Of a stretch of DNA of 64,000 nucleotides, positions 16,863 to 25,039 are shown in pieces (within the stretch, counting starts at the first letter, position 1; each line of letters begins with the position of its first letter). The position numbers and the translations under genes were made by a program. The DNA comes from Streptomyces cupreus (GTDB lineage Bacteria; Actinomycetota; Actinomycetes; Streptomycetales; Streptomycetaceae): contig NZ_JACMSF010000023.1 of assembly GCF_014257025.1 (NCBI RefSeq), positions 1-64,000 on the forward strand, written 5' to 3'. The notes beneath the pieces were generated by a model, which searched no databases, was not told the DNA's origin, and saw only the letters and a program-made list of their open reading frames with translations.

Positions 16863-17038
16863 TGGTGGTTCCGCAGTGGGTGTGGTGTGCTGGAGGTGAC
16901 GGGAAGGACCTGACTCCCGACGCGGAGAAGCGGCTTCGGGCCGCGCACCGCGCAATCTGGATCCGCGAGAAGCGGATGGGTCCTTTCCGCCTTTTTGTGC
17001 CGCCTCCCGACAGACGCCCTCCCCGGTGCCTCAAGCGC

Positions 17039-17052
17039 GCGCCGAACGGCCC
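17039..17052. promoter_or_regulatory. OsdR/DevR-type palindrome (proximal, phosphoribosyltransferase promoter)
   Basis: GCGCCGAACGGCCC, 12 of 14, 86 nt before the ATG at 17139, the common distance in this island. Confidence 0.55.
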
Positions 17053-17138
17053 TGCCGCGCCGGACGAGGACGCGGTGCAATGGAGAGGGACACGTGTCGC
17101 CGTGACGGCGGCGCGGTGCGCGCATGAGGAGGTGGCCC

Positions 17139-18446
17139 ATGCGCTTCGAGGACCGTGCGGACGCGGGGCGCCGACTGGCCCGGCGCCTGGTGAACCTGCG
17201 TGGGCGGGACGTGGTGGTCCTGGGCCTGCCGCGGGGCGGGATGCCCGTCGCCCACGAGGTGGCCCGGGAACTGGGCGCACCCCTGGATGTGCTCGTGGTG
17301 CGCAAGCTGGGTGTGCCCTGGCAGCCGGAACTGGGGTTCGGCGCCGTCGGGGAGGGCGGGGTGCGCGTCCTCAACGACGACGTGCTCGGCGACGTACGGC
17401 TGGGGCCCGCCGAGCGGGCCAGGGTGGAGGAGGCCGAGCGGACCGAGCTCGACCGGCGGGTACGCCGGTACCGCGCGGGCCGTGCGCCCCTACCGCTGGC
17501 CGGCCGTACCGCACTGGTGGTGGACGACGGCCTGGCCACCGGCGGGACGGCGGAGACGGCCTGTCGGATCGTGCGGGGCCGGGGCGCGGCCCGGGTAGTC
17601 CTCGCGGTCCCGGTCGGGCCGCAGAGCACCGTCGAGCGGCTCCGCGCGGCGGCCGATCAGGTGATCTGTCTGCTGCCGGTACGTCGCCTGGGCGCGGTCG
17701 GCGCCTGGTACGACGACTTCGGGCAGGTCGACGACGCGGAAGTGACCGCGCTCCTGGCCCGGGCCGCCGACACCGCGCGGGCACCGGCGTCCGCACCCCG
17801 CAGCGAGGAGGCCTCGGTGCCCGCCGGGAACGTCCGGCTGGCCGCACGGCTCGTGCTGCCCAGAGCGGCCCCGGCCGTGGTCGCCTTCGCGCACGGCAGC
17901 GGCAGCAGCCGCCACAGCCCGCGCAACCGCCGCATCGCCGAGATCCTCAACCGTGCCGGGCTCGGCACCCTGCTGCTCGATCTCCTCACCGAGGCCGAGG
18001 AGGGCGACCGGGCGAACGTCTTCGACATCGGCCTGCTCTCCCGGCGCCTGCACATCGCCGCCCTCTGGCTGGGCCGGGAGACCGGACTTCCGGTCGGGTA
18101 CTTCGGCGCCGGGACCGGCGCGGCCGCGGCCCTGGAAGCCGCCGCCCTGCCCGGCGCGGACGTCCGGGCCGTCGTCTCCCGCGGCGGCCGTCCCGACCTG
18201 GCCACCCCCGCCGCGCTGAGCCGGGTGCGGGCCCCGACCCTGCTCATCGTGGGTTCGCGGGACACCCAGGTCCTCAGCCTCAACCGGCTCGCGGCCGACC
18301 GGCTGCACTGTCCGCACCGGATCGCCGTCGTCCCCGGCGCGACGCGTCTCTTCGAGGAGCCGGGCGCGCTGTCCACGGTCGCCGAACTGGCCCGCGACTG
18401 GTTCACCGCCCACCTCGCCCCCACGCCTGCCGGGGCGTCCTCCTAG
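17139..18446 (+). CDS. Phosphoribosyltransferase fused to dienelactone-hydrolase-like domain
   Basis: 435 residues. The N-terminal domain (1-215) is a type I phosphoribosyltransferase with PRPP loop VVDDGLATGGT at about 127-137 and GLPRGGMPVA. The C-terminal domain (about 225-435) is an alpha/beta hydrolase of the dienelactone-hydrolase type (FAHGSGSSRHSPRNRRIAEI). At the nucleophile elbow the sequence is YFGAGTGAAAA; relatives have Ser at the second of these positions (G-A-S-T-G), so the catalytic serine appears to be glycine. ATG 17139 follows GAGGAGG. The same fusion occurs in the mycobacterial DosR regulon (Rv0571c). The true substrates are unknown. Confidence 0.88.
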   Translation: MRFEDRADAGRRLARRLVNLRGRDVVVLGLPRGGMPVAHEVARELGAPLDVLVVRKLGVPWQPELGFGAVGEGGVRVLNDDVLGDVRLGPAERARVEEAERTELDRRVRRYRAGRAPLPLAGRTALVVDDGLATGGTAETACRIVRGRGAARVVLAVPVGPQSTVERLRAAADQVICLLPVRRLGAVGAWYDDFGQVDDAEVTALLARAADTARAPASAPRSEEASVPAGNVRLAARLVLPRAAPAVVAFAHGSGSSRHSPRNRRIAEILNRAGLGTLLLDLLTEAEEGDRANVFDIGLLSRRLHIAALWLGRETGLPVGYFGAGTGAAAALEAAALPGADVRAVVSRGGRPDLATPAALSRVRAPTLLIVGSRDTQVLSLNRLAADRLHCPHRIAVVPGATRLFEEPGALSTVAELARDWFTAHLAPTPAGASS

Positions 18447-19110
18447 GTCCCGTCATGGCCCTCGGGCGTCCGCCCGGGCCAGTGCCGCGCCACCACCACA
18501 CTCCGCGTGGTCCACGGCCCCCGAGGGGCGCAAGTCCTCCTCGGTCCTGGTCGGCCGGGGTGTCGTCGCCGTCGTCATGGTGCGCCGCCGGGTCGCGGAG
18601 CCCGTCGGCTGATCACGCCCCGGAGGGATGCCGGGGCCCTTCGGCCTGTCGGCGAGGCCACGCAGCCCCTCCCCTTCGGTCCTTGCGCGGAACGCTGGAA
18701 CTGCAGAGTCCGCCGGACCGTGCGCGGACCACCGGCGCCCTGCGCAGCGCCTTCGCCTCCCCCGCGCCGGTCGCCGCCCGCTGGCGGGCCATGCACATGC
18801 TGGCCTACCCGGCCTGGTGCGCGGACCCCCAACCGGGGATGCCGCTGCGCCTTGTCCACGCGGTTGGGCGACCGGAGGTCGCCGGAGATTGCCGGGCCCG
18901 TTCGGCTCCGGCCCCGCCGTGCGTCCCCTGCACGGTGCGTCGGTGCGGCACGGGCCCGGCAGGGGCAAGGGTGGCCGCCCTTGCCTTCCCGAGAAGCCGC
19001 ACGTGGCGGTCCCCATTCCGCCGTTCCGCTCGTGGGCTCGGCCTGAGCCTGGCACGCGCTCCCCGCCCCTCGACAGGTCCGAAGGGCCCATACGAGGGCC
19101 CGACCGGCCC
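18447..19110. other. 660-bp stretch without a supportable gene
   Basis: Long frames are open on both strands, but none has family motifs or a good start. On the + strand about 18836-18870 encodes GMPLRLVHAVGR, preceded by WCADPQP, which resembles the N-terminal WAADEA-x5-PLRLVHA segment of the USPs here. It may be a decayed seventh USP. The stretch ends at a palindrome (19097-19110) that has no obvious target gene. Confidence 0.4.
19097..19110. promoter_or_regulatory. Orphan OsdR/DevR-type palindrome
   Basis: GGCCCGACCGGCCC, 12 of 14, directly after the histidine kinase stop codon. No intact gene starts within 150 nt on either side in the right direction, so it may be left over from a lost gene in 18.45-19.09 kb. 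Confidence 0.45.
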
Positions 19111-20853
19111 TCAGCTCTCTTCGGTGGGCACCGGTACCCGCCACAGCAACCGCGTCCCCCCGCCCTCCGGGGTGCTCAACTCCAGCTCGCCGCCGAGCTG
19201 GTGGGCCCGCTCGGCCATGTTGTGCAGTCCGCTGCGCCGGCCCTCGGGCGGGATGCCCACGCCGTTGTCGGTCACCGACAGCCGCACCTCGTGTCCGTCG
19301 GTCTCCAGGATCACCTCGGCGCGCGCCGCGCGGGCGTGCCGGGCGACGTTGGTCAGGGCCTCGGAGAGCACGGCCACCACATGGTCGGCGGTCTCCCGGG
19401 GCACGTCCGTGTCGACCAGGCCCTCCGTTCGCACGCTGGGGGCGAAGCCCAGCACCGGCGCCGCCTCACCGGCCACCCGTACGACACGGGCGCGCAGCCC
19501 GGTCCCGGCGCCGCCCTCGCGCGCCCGCAGTCCGAAGATCGTCGACCTGATGATCTTGATGGTCTCGTCCAGGTCGTCCACGGCTCGCGCCACCCGGTCC
19601 CCGGCCTCCGGGTGCTCGATGAAGCGTCCCGCGCTCTGCAGCGTCATCCCGGTCGCGAACAGCCGCTGGATCGCGAGGTCGTGCAGGTCGCGGGCGATGC
19701 GGTCGCGGTCCTTGAGTACGGCGATCTCCTCGGCGTCGCTGCGGCGCTCGGCCAGCTCCATCGCGATGGCGGCCTGCGCGGCGAACCCTTGCAGCGGTTC
19801 GGTCTCCTTCGCGGAGAACACCGTCCGGCCCGCCTCGCGCACCAGCAGCACGACACCGCGGACGCCGTCGCCCGTGCCGATGGGCACGGCCACCGCAGGT
19901 CCGAGTCCGGTGAACCGGGCCTCGGGGTTCGCGATGCGCTCGTCGTGGGTGACGTCCGCGCTGGTGACCGGCGTGGCGGTGGAGAAGGCCCGGCCGATGA
20001 GGCTCTCGTCCACGGGGAGGACCAGACCGCGGTGGGCCTCCGCCCGCTGCCCGACCGCCAGTTCCACCCGCAGCGAGTCGGTGTCCTCCACCGGCATGGC
20101 GACCACGGCGAGGACGGCGCCGGTGATCTCACTGGCCCGGCGGGCGATCATGGCGAGGGCCTCGCCGGGCTCGGCTCCGGACATCAGGCTGTGGGTGATC
20201 TCGGCGTTGGCCTGGAGCCAGCGCTCCCGCAGCCGGGAGTCCTCGTACAGACGGGCGTTGTCGATGGCGACGCCGGCCGCGACCGCGAGGGTGGACAGGA
20301 CCGACTCGTCCTCCTCGTCGAACTGCGCCTCTCCGCGCTTCTCGGTCAGGTACAGGTTGCCGAAGACCTGGTCGCGGACCCGGATCGGGACGCCGAGGAA
20401 GGTGTTCATCGGCGGGTGGTGGGGCGGGAAGCCGTAGGAGGCGGGGTGCTCGGACAGCTTGGCCAGGCGCAGCGGCTCGGGGTGGCGGATCAGCTCGCCG
20501 AGGATGCCGTGGCCCTCCGGGAAGGGCCCGATCCGGGCGATCTGTTCCTCGCTGACCCCGACCGTGTGGAAGGCCGACAGGCGCTTTCCGTCCGCCCCGA
20601 TCACGCCGAGCGCGGCGTACTGGGCGTCGACCAGTGCCGCCGCGGCCTCGACGATGCTGTGCAGCGCCTGTTCGAGGTCGAGTTCCCGGCCGACCGAGAG
20701 CACCGCCTCCAGCAGGCTGTGCACCCGGTCGCGGGTGCCGCGGGCCGCGTCCAGTCGGGCCTGGAGTTCCTCCAGCAGCTCGTCCAGCTTCAGCTGCGGC
20801 AGCCGTACGCGGGCCTGACCGGCCTGCTCCTGGCTTTCCACCGGTTCCTCCAC
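19111..20853 (-). CDS. DevS/DosS-like GAF sensor histidine kinase
   Basis: 580 residues: two GAF domains (about 45-205 and 225-370), HisKA_3 dimerisation domain with phospho-acceptor His391 (DRIARDLHDLAIQRLF) and a HATPase domain (NVARHARA; DNGVGIP at the nucleotide site). In GAF-A the segment GFPPHHPPMNTFLGVPIRV aligns with mycobacterial DosS around His149, the proximal heme ligand; here it is His146. A heme-based sensor of O2, NO, CO or redox state is therefore likely (inference from family). There are no membrane segments. It starts at ATG 20853 after GTGGAGGAACCGG. Partner regulators are presumably the two DevR-like proteins at 9.3 and 22.1 kb. No palindrome precedes this gene. Confidence 0.93.
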   Translation of the reverse strand: MEEPVESQEQAGQARVRLPQLKLDELLEELQARLDAARGTRDRVHSLLEAVLSVGRELDLEQALHSIVEAAAALVDAQYAALGVIGADGKRLSAFHTVGVSEEQIARIGPFPEGHGILGELIRHPEPLRLAKLSEHPASYGFPPHHPPMNTFLGVPIRVRDQVFGNLYLTEKRGEAQFDEEDESVLSTLAVAAGVAIDNARLYEDSRLRERWLQANAEITHSLMSGAEPGEALAMIARRASEITGAVLAVVAMPVEDTDSLRVELAVGQRAEAHRGLVLPVDESLIGRAFSTATPVTSADVTHDERIANPEARFTGLGPAVAVPIGTGDGVRGVVLLVREAGRTVFSAKETEPLQGFAAQAAIAMELAERRSDAEEIAVLKDRDRIARDLHDLAIQRLFATGMTLQSAGRFIEHPEAGDRVARAVDDLDETIKIIRSTIFGLRAREGGAGTGLRARVVRVAGEAAPVLGFAPSVRTEGLVDTDVPRETADHVVAVLSEALTNVARHARAARAEVILETDGHEVRLSVTDNGVGIPPEGRRSGLHNMAERAHQLGGELELSTPEGGGTRLLWRVPVPTEES

Positions 20854-20953
20854 GTCCCCTCGACACGCCGCCGGCCAGGGCGGTCAAGTGCCACCGTAAT
20901 GGTGCGGACGGGGGGAGGACACAGGATCGGGCCAGGTGGACGGGCGGCCCCGG

Positions 20954-21982
20954 TCAGCCGCGCGGGAGGCGGGCGGCGACGTACTCGGTGAGGTCGAGGA
21001 GCCGGTTGGTGTAGCCCCACTCGTTGTCGTACCAGCCGAAGACCTTCACCAGGTCGCCGTGGGCCTGGGTCAGCGGGGCGTCCAGGACGCATGAGGCCGG
21101 ATCGCCCACGATGTCGCGGGAGACGATCGGGGCGTCGGAGACCCGCAGGATCCCCTTCAGCGGACCGTCGGCGGCCTCGCGGCAGGCGGCGTTGACCTCG
21201 TCGGCGGTGACGGGCCGCTCCAGGACCACGCTCAGGTCGGTCAGCGAGCCGTCCTCCACGGGCACGCGCACGGCGATGCCGTCCAGGGTGCCGGCCAGTT
21301 CGGGCAGCACCAGGCCGACGGCGCGGGCGGCGCCGGTGGAGGTGGGGATGATGTTGACGGCGGCGCTGCGGCCGCGGCGCAGGTCCTTGTGCGGGCCGTC
21401 GAGGACCACCTGGTCGTTGGTGTAGCCGTGGATGGTGGTCATCAGTCCCTTGACGAGGCCGAAGTGCTCGTCAAGGACCTTCACCATGGGCGCCACGCAG
21501 TTGGTGGTGCAGGAGGCGTTGGAGACCACGTGGTCGCGCTCCGGGTCGTAGCCGCCCTCGTTGACCCCCATCACCACGGTGGCGTCGACGCTCTTGCCGG
21601 GCACCGAGAGCAGCACCTTGCGCGCTCCGGCCCGCAGATGCTGTCCGGCCTGCTCCCGGGTGCGGAAACGGCCGGTCGACTCGATGACGACGTCGACGCC
21701 GAGGCCGGCCCAGGCCAGGGCGGCCGGGTCGCGTTCGGCGGTGACGGCGACGCGATGGCCGTCCACGGTGATCGAGGTGTCGTCGTACTCGACGGCTCGG
21801 CCGATACGGCCGTAGGTCGAGTCGTACGTCAGCAGATGGGCCAGCGTCGCCGGCGAGGTGATGTCGTTGACCGCCACCACCTCGACCGGTGTGCCGGCCG
21901 AGGTCTGCGCCCGCTCCAGCACACAGCGCAGGTAGCTGCGGCCGATACGCCCGAAGCCGTTGATGCCCACACGCACGCTCAT
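20954..21982 (-). CDS. gap: Glyceraldehyde-3-phosphate dehydrogenase
   Basis: 342 residues. Converts glyceraldehyde-3-phosphate, phosphate and NAD(P)+ to 1,3-bisphosphoglycerate. Nucleotide fold NGFGRIGRSYLR at 8-19, catalytic Cys158 in SNASCTTNC, His185 in TTIHGYTNDQ, and phosphate-binding PTSTGAARAVG. ATG 21982, ribosome site GGGGAGGACGG. It is likely an extra isoenzyme beside the housekeeping copy. It sits between the sensor kinase and response regulator 2; upstream is only an imperfect GGGCC-n6-GGCCC dyad (22048-22063) with wrong spacing, so co-regulation is uncertain. Confidence 0.93.
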   Translation of the reverse strand: MSVRVGINGFGRIGRSYLRCVLERAQTSAGTPVEVVAVNDITSPATLAHLLTYDSTYGRIGRAVEYDDTSITVDGHRVAVTAERDPAALAWAGLGVDVVIESTGRFRTREQAGQHLRAGARKVLLSVPGKSVDATVVMGVNEGGYDPERDHVVSNASCTTNCVAPMVKVLDEHFGLVKGLMTTIHGYTNDQVVLDGPHKDLRRGRSAAVNIIPTSTGAARAVGLVLPELAGTLDGIAVRVPVEDGSLTDLSVVLERPVTADEVNAACREAADGPLKGILRVSDAPIVSRDIVGDPASCVLDAPLTQAHGDLVKVFGWYDNEWGYTNRLLDLTEYVAARLPRG

Positions 21983-22073
21983 GTCCGTCCTCCCCTGGAA
22001 TCGACCGGTTCAAGGACAGCCTGCGGGCGGCGCGTCCGCCCCGGCAGGGGCCGTACGGGGCCCTCCCCCGGGA

Positions 22074-22769
22074 CTAACGCCCCTCTTGGCGGCGCAACCG
22101 GTCCTGGGCCTGGGTGGCGATCACTGCGGCCTGGATACGGCGTTCCACACCGAGCTTGGCGAGCAGGCGGGAGATGTGGTTCTTCACCGTCTTCTCCGCG
22201 AGGTACAGCCGCTGGCCGATCTGACGGTTGGTCAGACCCTCGCCGATCAGGGCCAGGATCTCCCGCTCCCGGTCGGTCAGACCCGGCAGTGCGTCCGGCT
22301 CCTCCTCCTTCTGCTGCCCCCCGCGCAGCCGGGCCATCAGCCGGGTGGTGGCGCTCGGGTCGAGCAGCGACTGCCCCTGGGCGACCGTGCGGACGGCCGA
22401 GACCAGGTCCGAGCCCTGGATCTGCTTCAGCACGTACCCGGACGCCCCGGCCATGATCGAGTCCAGCAGGGCCTCCTCGTCGTCGAACGAGGTCAGCATC
22501 AGACAGGCCAGCTCCGGCATGCGCGAGCGCAGCTCCCGGCAGACGGTCACTCCGTCGCCGTCGGGCAGCCGGACGTCGAGCACCGCGACCTGCGGGCGCA
22601 GGGCGGGCACCCGGACCAGGGCCTGCTCCGCGGTGGCGGCCTCGCCGACCACGCTGATGTCGGGCTCGTCGTTCAGCAGGTCATGCACTCCCCGCCGTAC
22701 CACCTCGTGGTCGTCCAGCAGGAAGACCCGGATCGGGTCGTCGGGGCCCGGCCGTCCGCCGTCCGCCAT
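22074..22769 (-). CDS. NarL/DevR-type response regulator 2
   Basis: 231 residues, paralogue of response regulator 1: the same PDDPIRVFLLDDHEVVRRG-type start, phospho-acceptor Asp65 (LDVRLPDGDG), Lys near 115 (GYVLKQIQGS), and LuxR-type helix-turn-helix TDREREILALIGEGLTNRQI with AEKTVKNHISRLLAKLG. The recognition helix is almost identical to that of mycobacterial DevR. ATG 22769 behind GAGGAGCAACTG. It is nearest the DevS-like kinase (separated by gap) and has two strong palindromes upstream, so it is my first candidate for the OsdR counterpart (inference). Confidence 0.93.
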   Translation of the reverse strand: MADGGRPGPDDPIRVFLLDDHEVVRRGVHDLLNDEPDISVVGEAATAEQALVRVPALRPQVAVLDVRLPDGDGVTVCRELRSRMPELACLMLTSFDDEEALLDSIMAGASGYVLKQIQGSDLVSAVRTVAQGQSLLDPSATTRLMARLRGGQQKEEEPDALPGLTDREREILALIGEGLTNRQIGQRLYLAEKTVKNHISRLLAKLGVERRIQAAVIATQAQDRLRRQEGR

Positions 22770-22864
22770 CAGTTGCTCCTCGTCCTGTTCGCCGCGGCGG
22801 TTGTGCCGTCCACGGGTGTTCTGGTCCTTCTGCGATCTTCGTCCGGTCACGGGCCTGAAGACCA

Positions 22865-22878
22865 GGGCCGGTCGGCCC
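22865..22878. promoter_or_regulatory. OsdR/DevR-type palindrome before response regulator 2
   Basis: GGGCCGGTCGGCCC, 13 of 14, flanked by A and T to give a 16-bp near-perfect palindrome. It is 96 nt before response regulator 2, suggesting autoregulation. Confidence 0.65.
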
Positions 22879-22940
22879 TGATTCCGGTGCGGGCCAACGG
22901 GTACCCCGCAGGGGCGACGGGACGCCCGGCCCGCCTCCCG

Positions 22941-22954
22941 GGGCCGGTCGGCCC
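22941..22954. promoter_or_regulatory. OsdR/DevR-type palindrome before hibernation-like gene
   Basis: GGGCCGGTCGGCCC, 13 of 14, 64 nt before the start of the hibernation-factor-like gene and 76 bp from its twin at 22865. Confidence 0.65.
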
Positions 22955-23018
22955 TGGGACGCGGCCGGTGACCGCAGGAGGGTGGAGACCCAGCCGGACG
23001 AGCAGAGGAGTGGGGCGC

Positions 23019-23384
23019 ATGACTTCCAAGGACGTCGAAATCCGCGTGCGAGCGGCGGGCGAGGTGGACGAGGAGGCTCTCGCGTACGTCCGGGAGAAGG
23101 TCGAGGCGGCCCTCGACCGTCCGGGCATCCCCGTCGCCGACGGCGAGGTGCGCGTCACCAGGGCCTCGGCGGCCCATGTCGAGCAGCCGTGGTCGGCCGC
23201 AGCCGAGATCCGGGTGGGCGGCGAGCTGGTGGTCGCGCACGCCAGGGAGGCAAGCGCGCACGAACTCGCGGACCGGCTCCAGGACCGGCTGCGCGGCCGG
23301 GCCGAGCGCGCGGCGCACCGGGGAGACGCGGCACGCAGGGCGGCGTCGCCTCCTCCGTGGCGCGGTGGCCCCTCCGACGGGTGA
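23019..23384 (+). CDS. Short HPF/RaiA-like ribosome-associated protein
   Basis: 121 residues with the beta-alpha-beta pattern of the HPF/YfiA N-domain: DVEIRVRAAGEVDEEALAYV, REKVEAAL, VTRASAAH, then helix ASAHELADRLQDRLRGRAER and a disordered basic tail. Family members bind the 30S decoding region and silence ribosomes. It lacks the C-terminal dimerisation domain of long HPF. ATG 23019, with GAGGAG at 23005-23010 eight nt upstream. A DosR-regulon analogue exists in mycobacteria (Rv0079). Assignment rests on pattern rather than a diagnostic motif. Confidence 0.65.
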   Translation: MTSKDVEIRVRAAGEVDEEALAYVREKVEAALDRPGIPVADGEVRVTRASAAHVEQPWSAAAEIRVGGELVVAHAREASAHELADRLQDRLRGRAERAAHRGDAARRAASPPPWRGGPSDG

Positions 23385-23417
23385 GCCGGGCGAGAGGGTC
23401 GCCCGGACGGCGGGCCG

Positions 23418-23431
23418 GGGCCGATCGGCCC
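23418..23431. promoter_or_regulatory. Perfect OsdR/DevR-type palindrome
   Basis: GGGCCGATCGGCCC, the exact 14-bp consensus of the island and a perfect dyad, 92 nt before the split-barrel protein at 23524. Confidence 0.7.
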
Positions 23432-23523
23432 TAGCCCGCCCGGCCTCGCCCCGGTTCCAATGATCTGATCGAACACCGACGCGACAAAGCCTCACCCGCT
23501 CACCACCCGTACGGAAGTCCGCC

Positions 23524-23970
23524 ATGCCCTACGACAACGGCCCACCGGAGCCCGCAGGCCCGCGCCGCAGCCTGGAGCTCGACAGCGCCGAGGCACTGCG
23601 GCTGCTGGGCAGCGTGTCCTTCGGGCGGATCGTCTTCACGCAGCACGCGCTGCCGACGATCCGCCCGGTCAACCATGTCCTGGACGGCGGGGACATCGTC
23701 ATCCGCACCCACGACGGCGCGGCGCTGACCTCCCGGGCCCGTCAGGCCGGCGCGCCGGGTGTGGTGGTGGCGTACGAGGCCGATGTCATCGATGCGGACA
23801 CCCACCTCGGGTGGAGCGTGGTCGTCACGGGGTACGCCCGACTGGTCACCGACGCGGACGAGTTGGCCCGTTACGCGACCCTGCTGCGCCCGTGGTCGCA
23901 GCAGACGATGGACTACGCGGTCCGCATCCGCCCGGACCTGGTCACCGGGGTCCGGCTCACGACGGCCTGA
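23524..23970 (+). CDS. Pyridoxamine-5'-phosphate-oxidase-like split-barrel protein
   Basis: 148 residues. A flavin/F420-binding split beta-barrel of the PNPOx-like superfamily: LLGSVSFGRIVFTQHALPTI, RPVNHVLDGGDIVIRTHDGA, VVAYEADVIDADTHLGWSVV, VTGYARLV. The same fold is frequent among actinobacterial hypoxia-induced proteins. ATG 23524; upstream TACGGAAGTCCGCC offers a weak ribosome site. The substrate is unknown. Convergent with USP-6. Confidence 0.82.
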   Translation: MPYDNGPPEPAGPRRSLELDSAEALRLLGSVSFGRIVFTQHALPTIRPVNHVLDGGDIVIRTHDGAALTSRARQAGAPGVVVAYEADVIDADTHLGWSVVVTGYARLVTDADELARYATLLRPWSQQTMDYAVRIRPDLVTGVRLTTA

Positions 23971-23986
23971 CCCCGGCGCGTGGTCG

Positions 23987-24805
23987 TCAGGGCGTCGGCA
24001 CCAGCACCACGGGGCAGTGCGAGCGGTGCAGCAACGTGTGCGCGACCGGCCCGAGGCGGCCCCGGTGACGGTGGGCGCCGATCACGACGACGGCGGATCC
24101 GCGCGTGGCCTCGAACAGGGCGCGGCCCGGGCCGGTGCGGACCGTGCGGGCCTCGACGCCGACCGTGGGGTACCGCTCCTGGAGACCGGCCAGGCTGAAG
24201 CGGGGCACGGCGTCCTCGGCCCGGTCGGTACACGCCTGCGCGCGCTGCCCCGGGCTGGTCGCGGGGATCAGGGAGGGCAGTTCGGGGATGCGGAACCGGT
24301 GGGTCCGACTGTGCACCACGTCCAGTCCGACGCCGCGGCGTTCCGCCTCCTCGAAGGCGTAGGCGGCGGCCTCGGCGTCCGCTTCGCCCGCCAGACCGAG
24401 CAGCACGTGCCGCGGGCCGTCGCACGGGTGGTCGCCGCGCACGACGAGCAGCGGGCTCGACACATGCGCGGCCAGGCCGAGGCTCACCGAGCGGGCGAGC
24501 AGACCGGAGACCGATCCCAGTCCCCGGGAGCCGACGACGGTGAGGGCGGCGCCCTCGCTCTCCCGGGCGAGCCCGGCGACGACTCCGCCGGTCACGGGCA
24601 TCGACGCCACCCGCAGACCGGGATGGCGGGCGTGGACACGGGCGACGGCGGACAGGAGGACCGGTCCGGCCTCGTCCCGGTCGGCCACGGCGTACACGAC
24701 CCGCAGGGCGGCGTCGCGCCGCTCGGCCTCGTCGGACGCCCAGTCGAGCGCCCTCACGGCGACCAGGGATCCGTCCACTCCGGCGACCACGTGCTGGGGA
24801 ATCAT
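23987..24805 (-). CDS. Tandem-domain universal stress protein (USP-6)
   Basis: 272 residues, the most divergent USP of the set. The domain 1 loop reads GSRGLGSVSGLLARS, with Arg in place of the last conserved Gly. Domain 2 has GAHRHRGRLGP, with no recognisable nucleotide loop. Tail VAHTLLHRSHCPVVLVPTP. ATG 24805 with GGGAGGAG five nt upstream. Two palindromes lie upstream. ATP binding may be lost in both halves. Confidence 0.9.
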   Translation of the reverse strand: MIPQHVVAGVDGSLVAVRALDWASDEAERRDAALRVVYAVADRDEAGPVLLSAVARVHARHPGLRVASMPVTGGVVAGLARESEGAALTVVGSRGLGSVSGLLARSVSLGLAAHVSSPLLVVRGDHPCDGPRHVLLGLAGEADAEAAAYAFEEAERRGVGLDVVHSRTHRFRIPELPSLIPATSPGQRAQACTDRAEDAVPRFSLAGLQERYPTVGVEARTVRTGPGRALFEATRGSAVVVIGAHRHRGRLGPVAHTLLHRSHCPVVLVPTP

Positions 24806-24883
24806 GGCTCCTCCCTTCCTCTCTGTGGTCCCGATGCTCGTCGCGCGCCGAGGCACCCGGCAAGGGCCGGGCGAACCCGTCGG

Positions 24884-24921
24884 CGGCCGTACGGCCCAAG
24901 CCGGGCGGGACCGTCCGGCCC
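24884..24921. promoter_or_regulatory. Two OsdR/DevR-type palindromes before USP-6
   Basis: CGGCCGTACGGCCC at 24884-24897 (11 of 14, containing the perfect dyad GGCCGTACGGCC) and GGACCGTCCGGCCC at 24908-24921 (11 of 14), starts 24 bp apart, 79 and 103 nt before USP-6. Confidence 0.5.
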
Positions 24922-25039
24922 GCCGGGCTCATGAGGAGAGGTGCACGCCGTACCGCGCGCGTCCGCCGACGAGTTCGCGGCCGGTCACCAGACGACGCTC
25001 CAGCGCAGGCACTCCGGTGCCGCCCGACAACAGCCCTGG

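Noticed and set aside
16718..20437. A + strand open frame of about 1,240 codons.
   Set aside because: It runs antisense through the sensor kinase and out of frame through the phosphoribosyltransferase. Its composition is that of a frame shadow.
22048..22063. GGGCC-n6-GGCCC dyad before gap.
   Set aside because: The arms fit the island palindrome but the spacer is 6 rather than 4 nt, so the two half-sites would not face the same way. I did not list it as an operator.
24932..25039. A minus-strand frame after the XRE-PNPOx stop (reading GGTGVPALERRLVTGRELVG) as an extension or a second gene.
   Set aside because: It looks protein-like for about 35 codons but has no start of its own and is separated by the stop of the upstream gene. 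It could be the remnant tail of a related gene, which I cannot support further.
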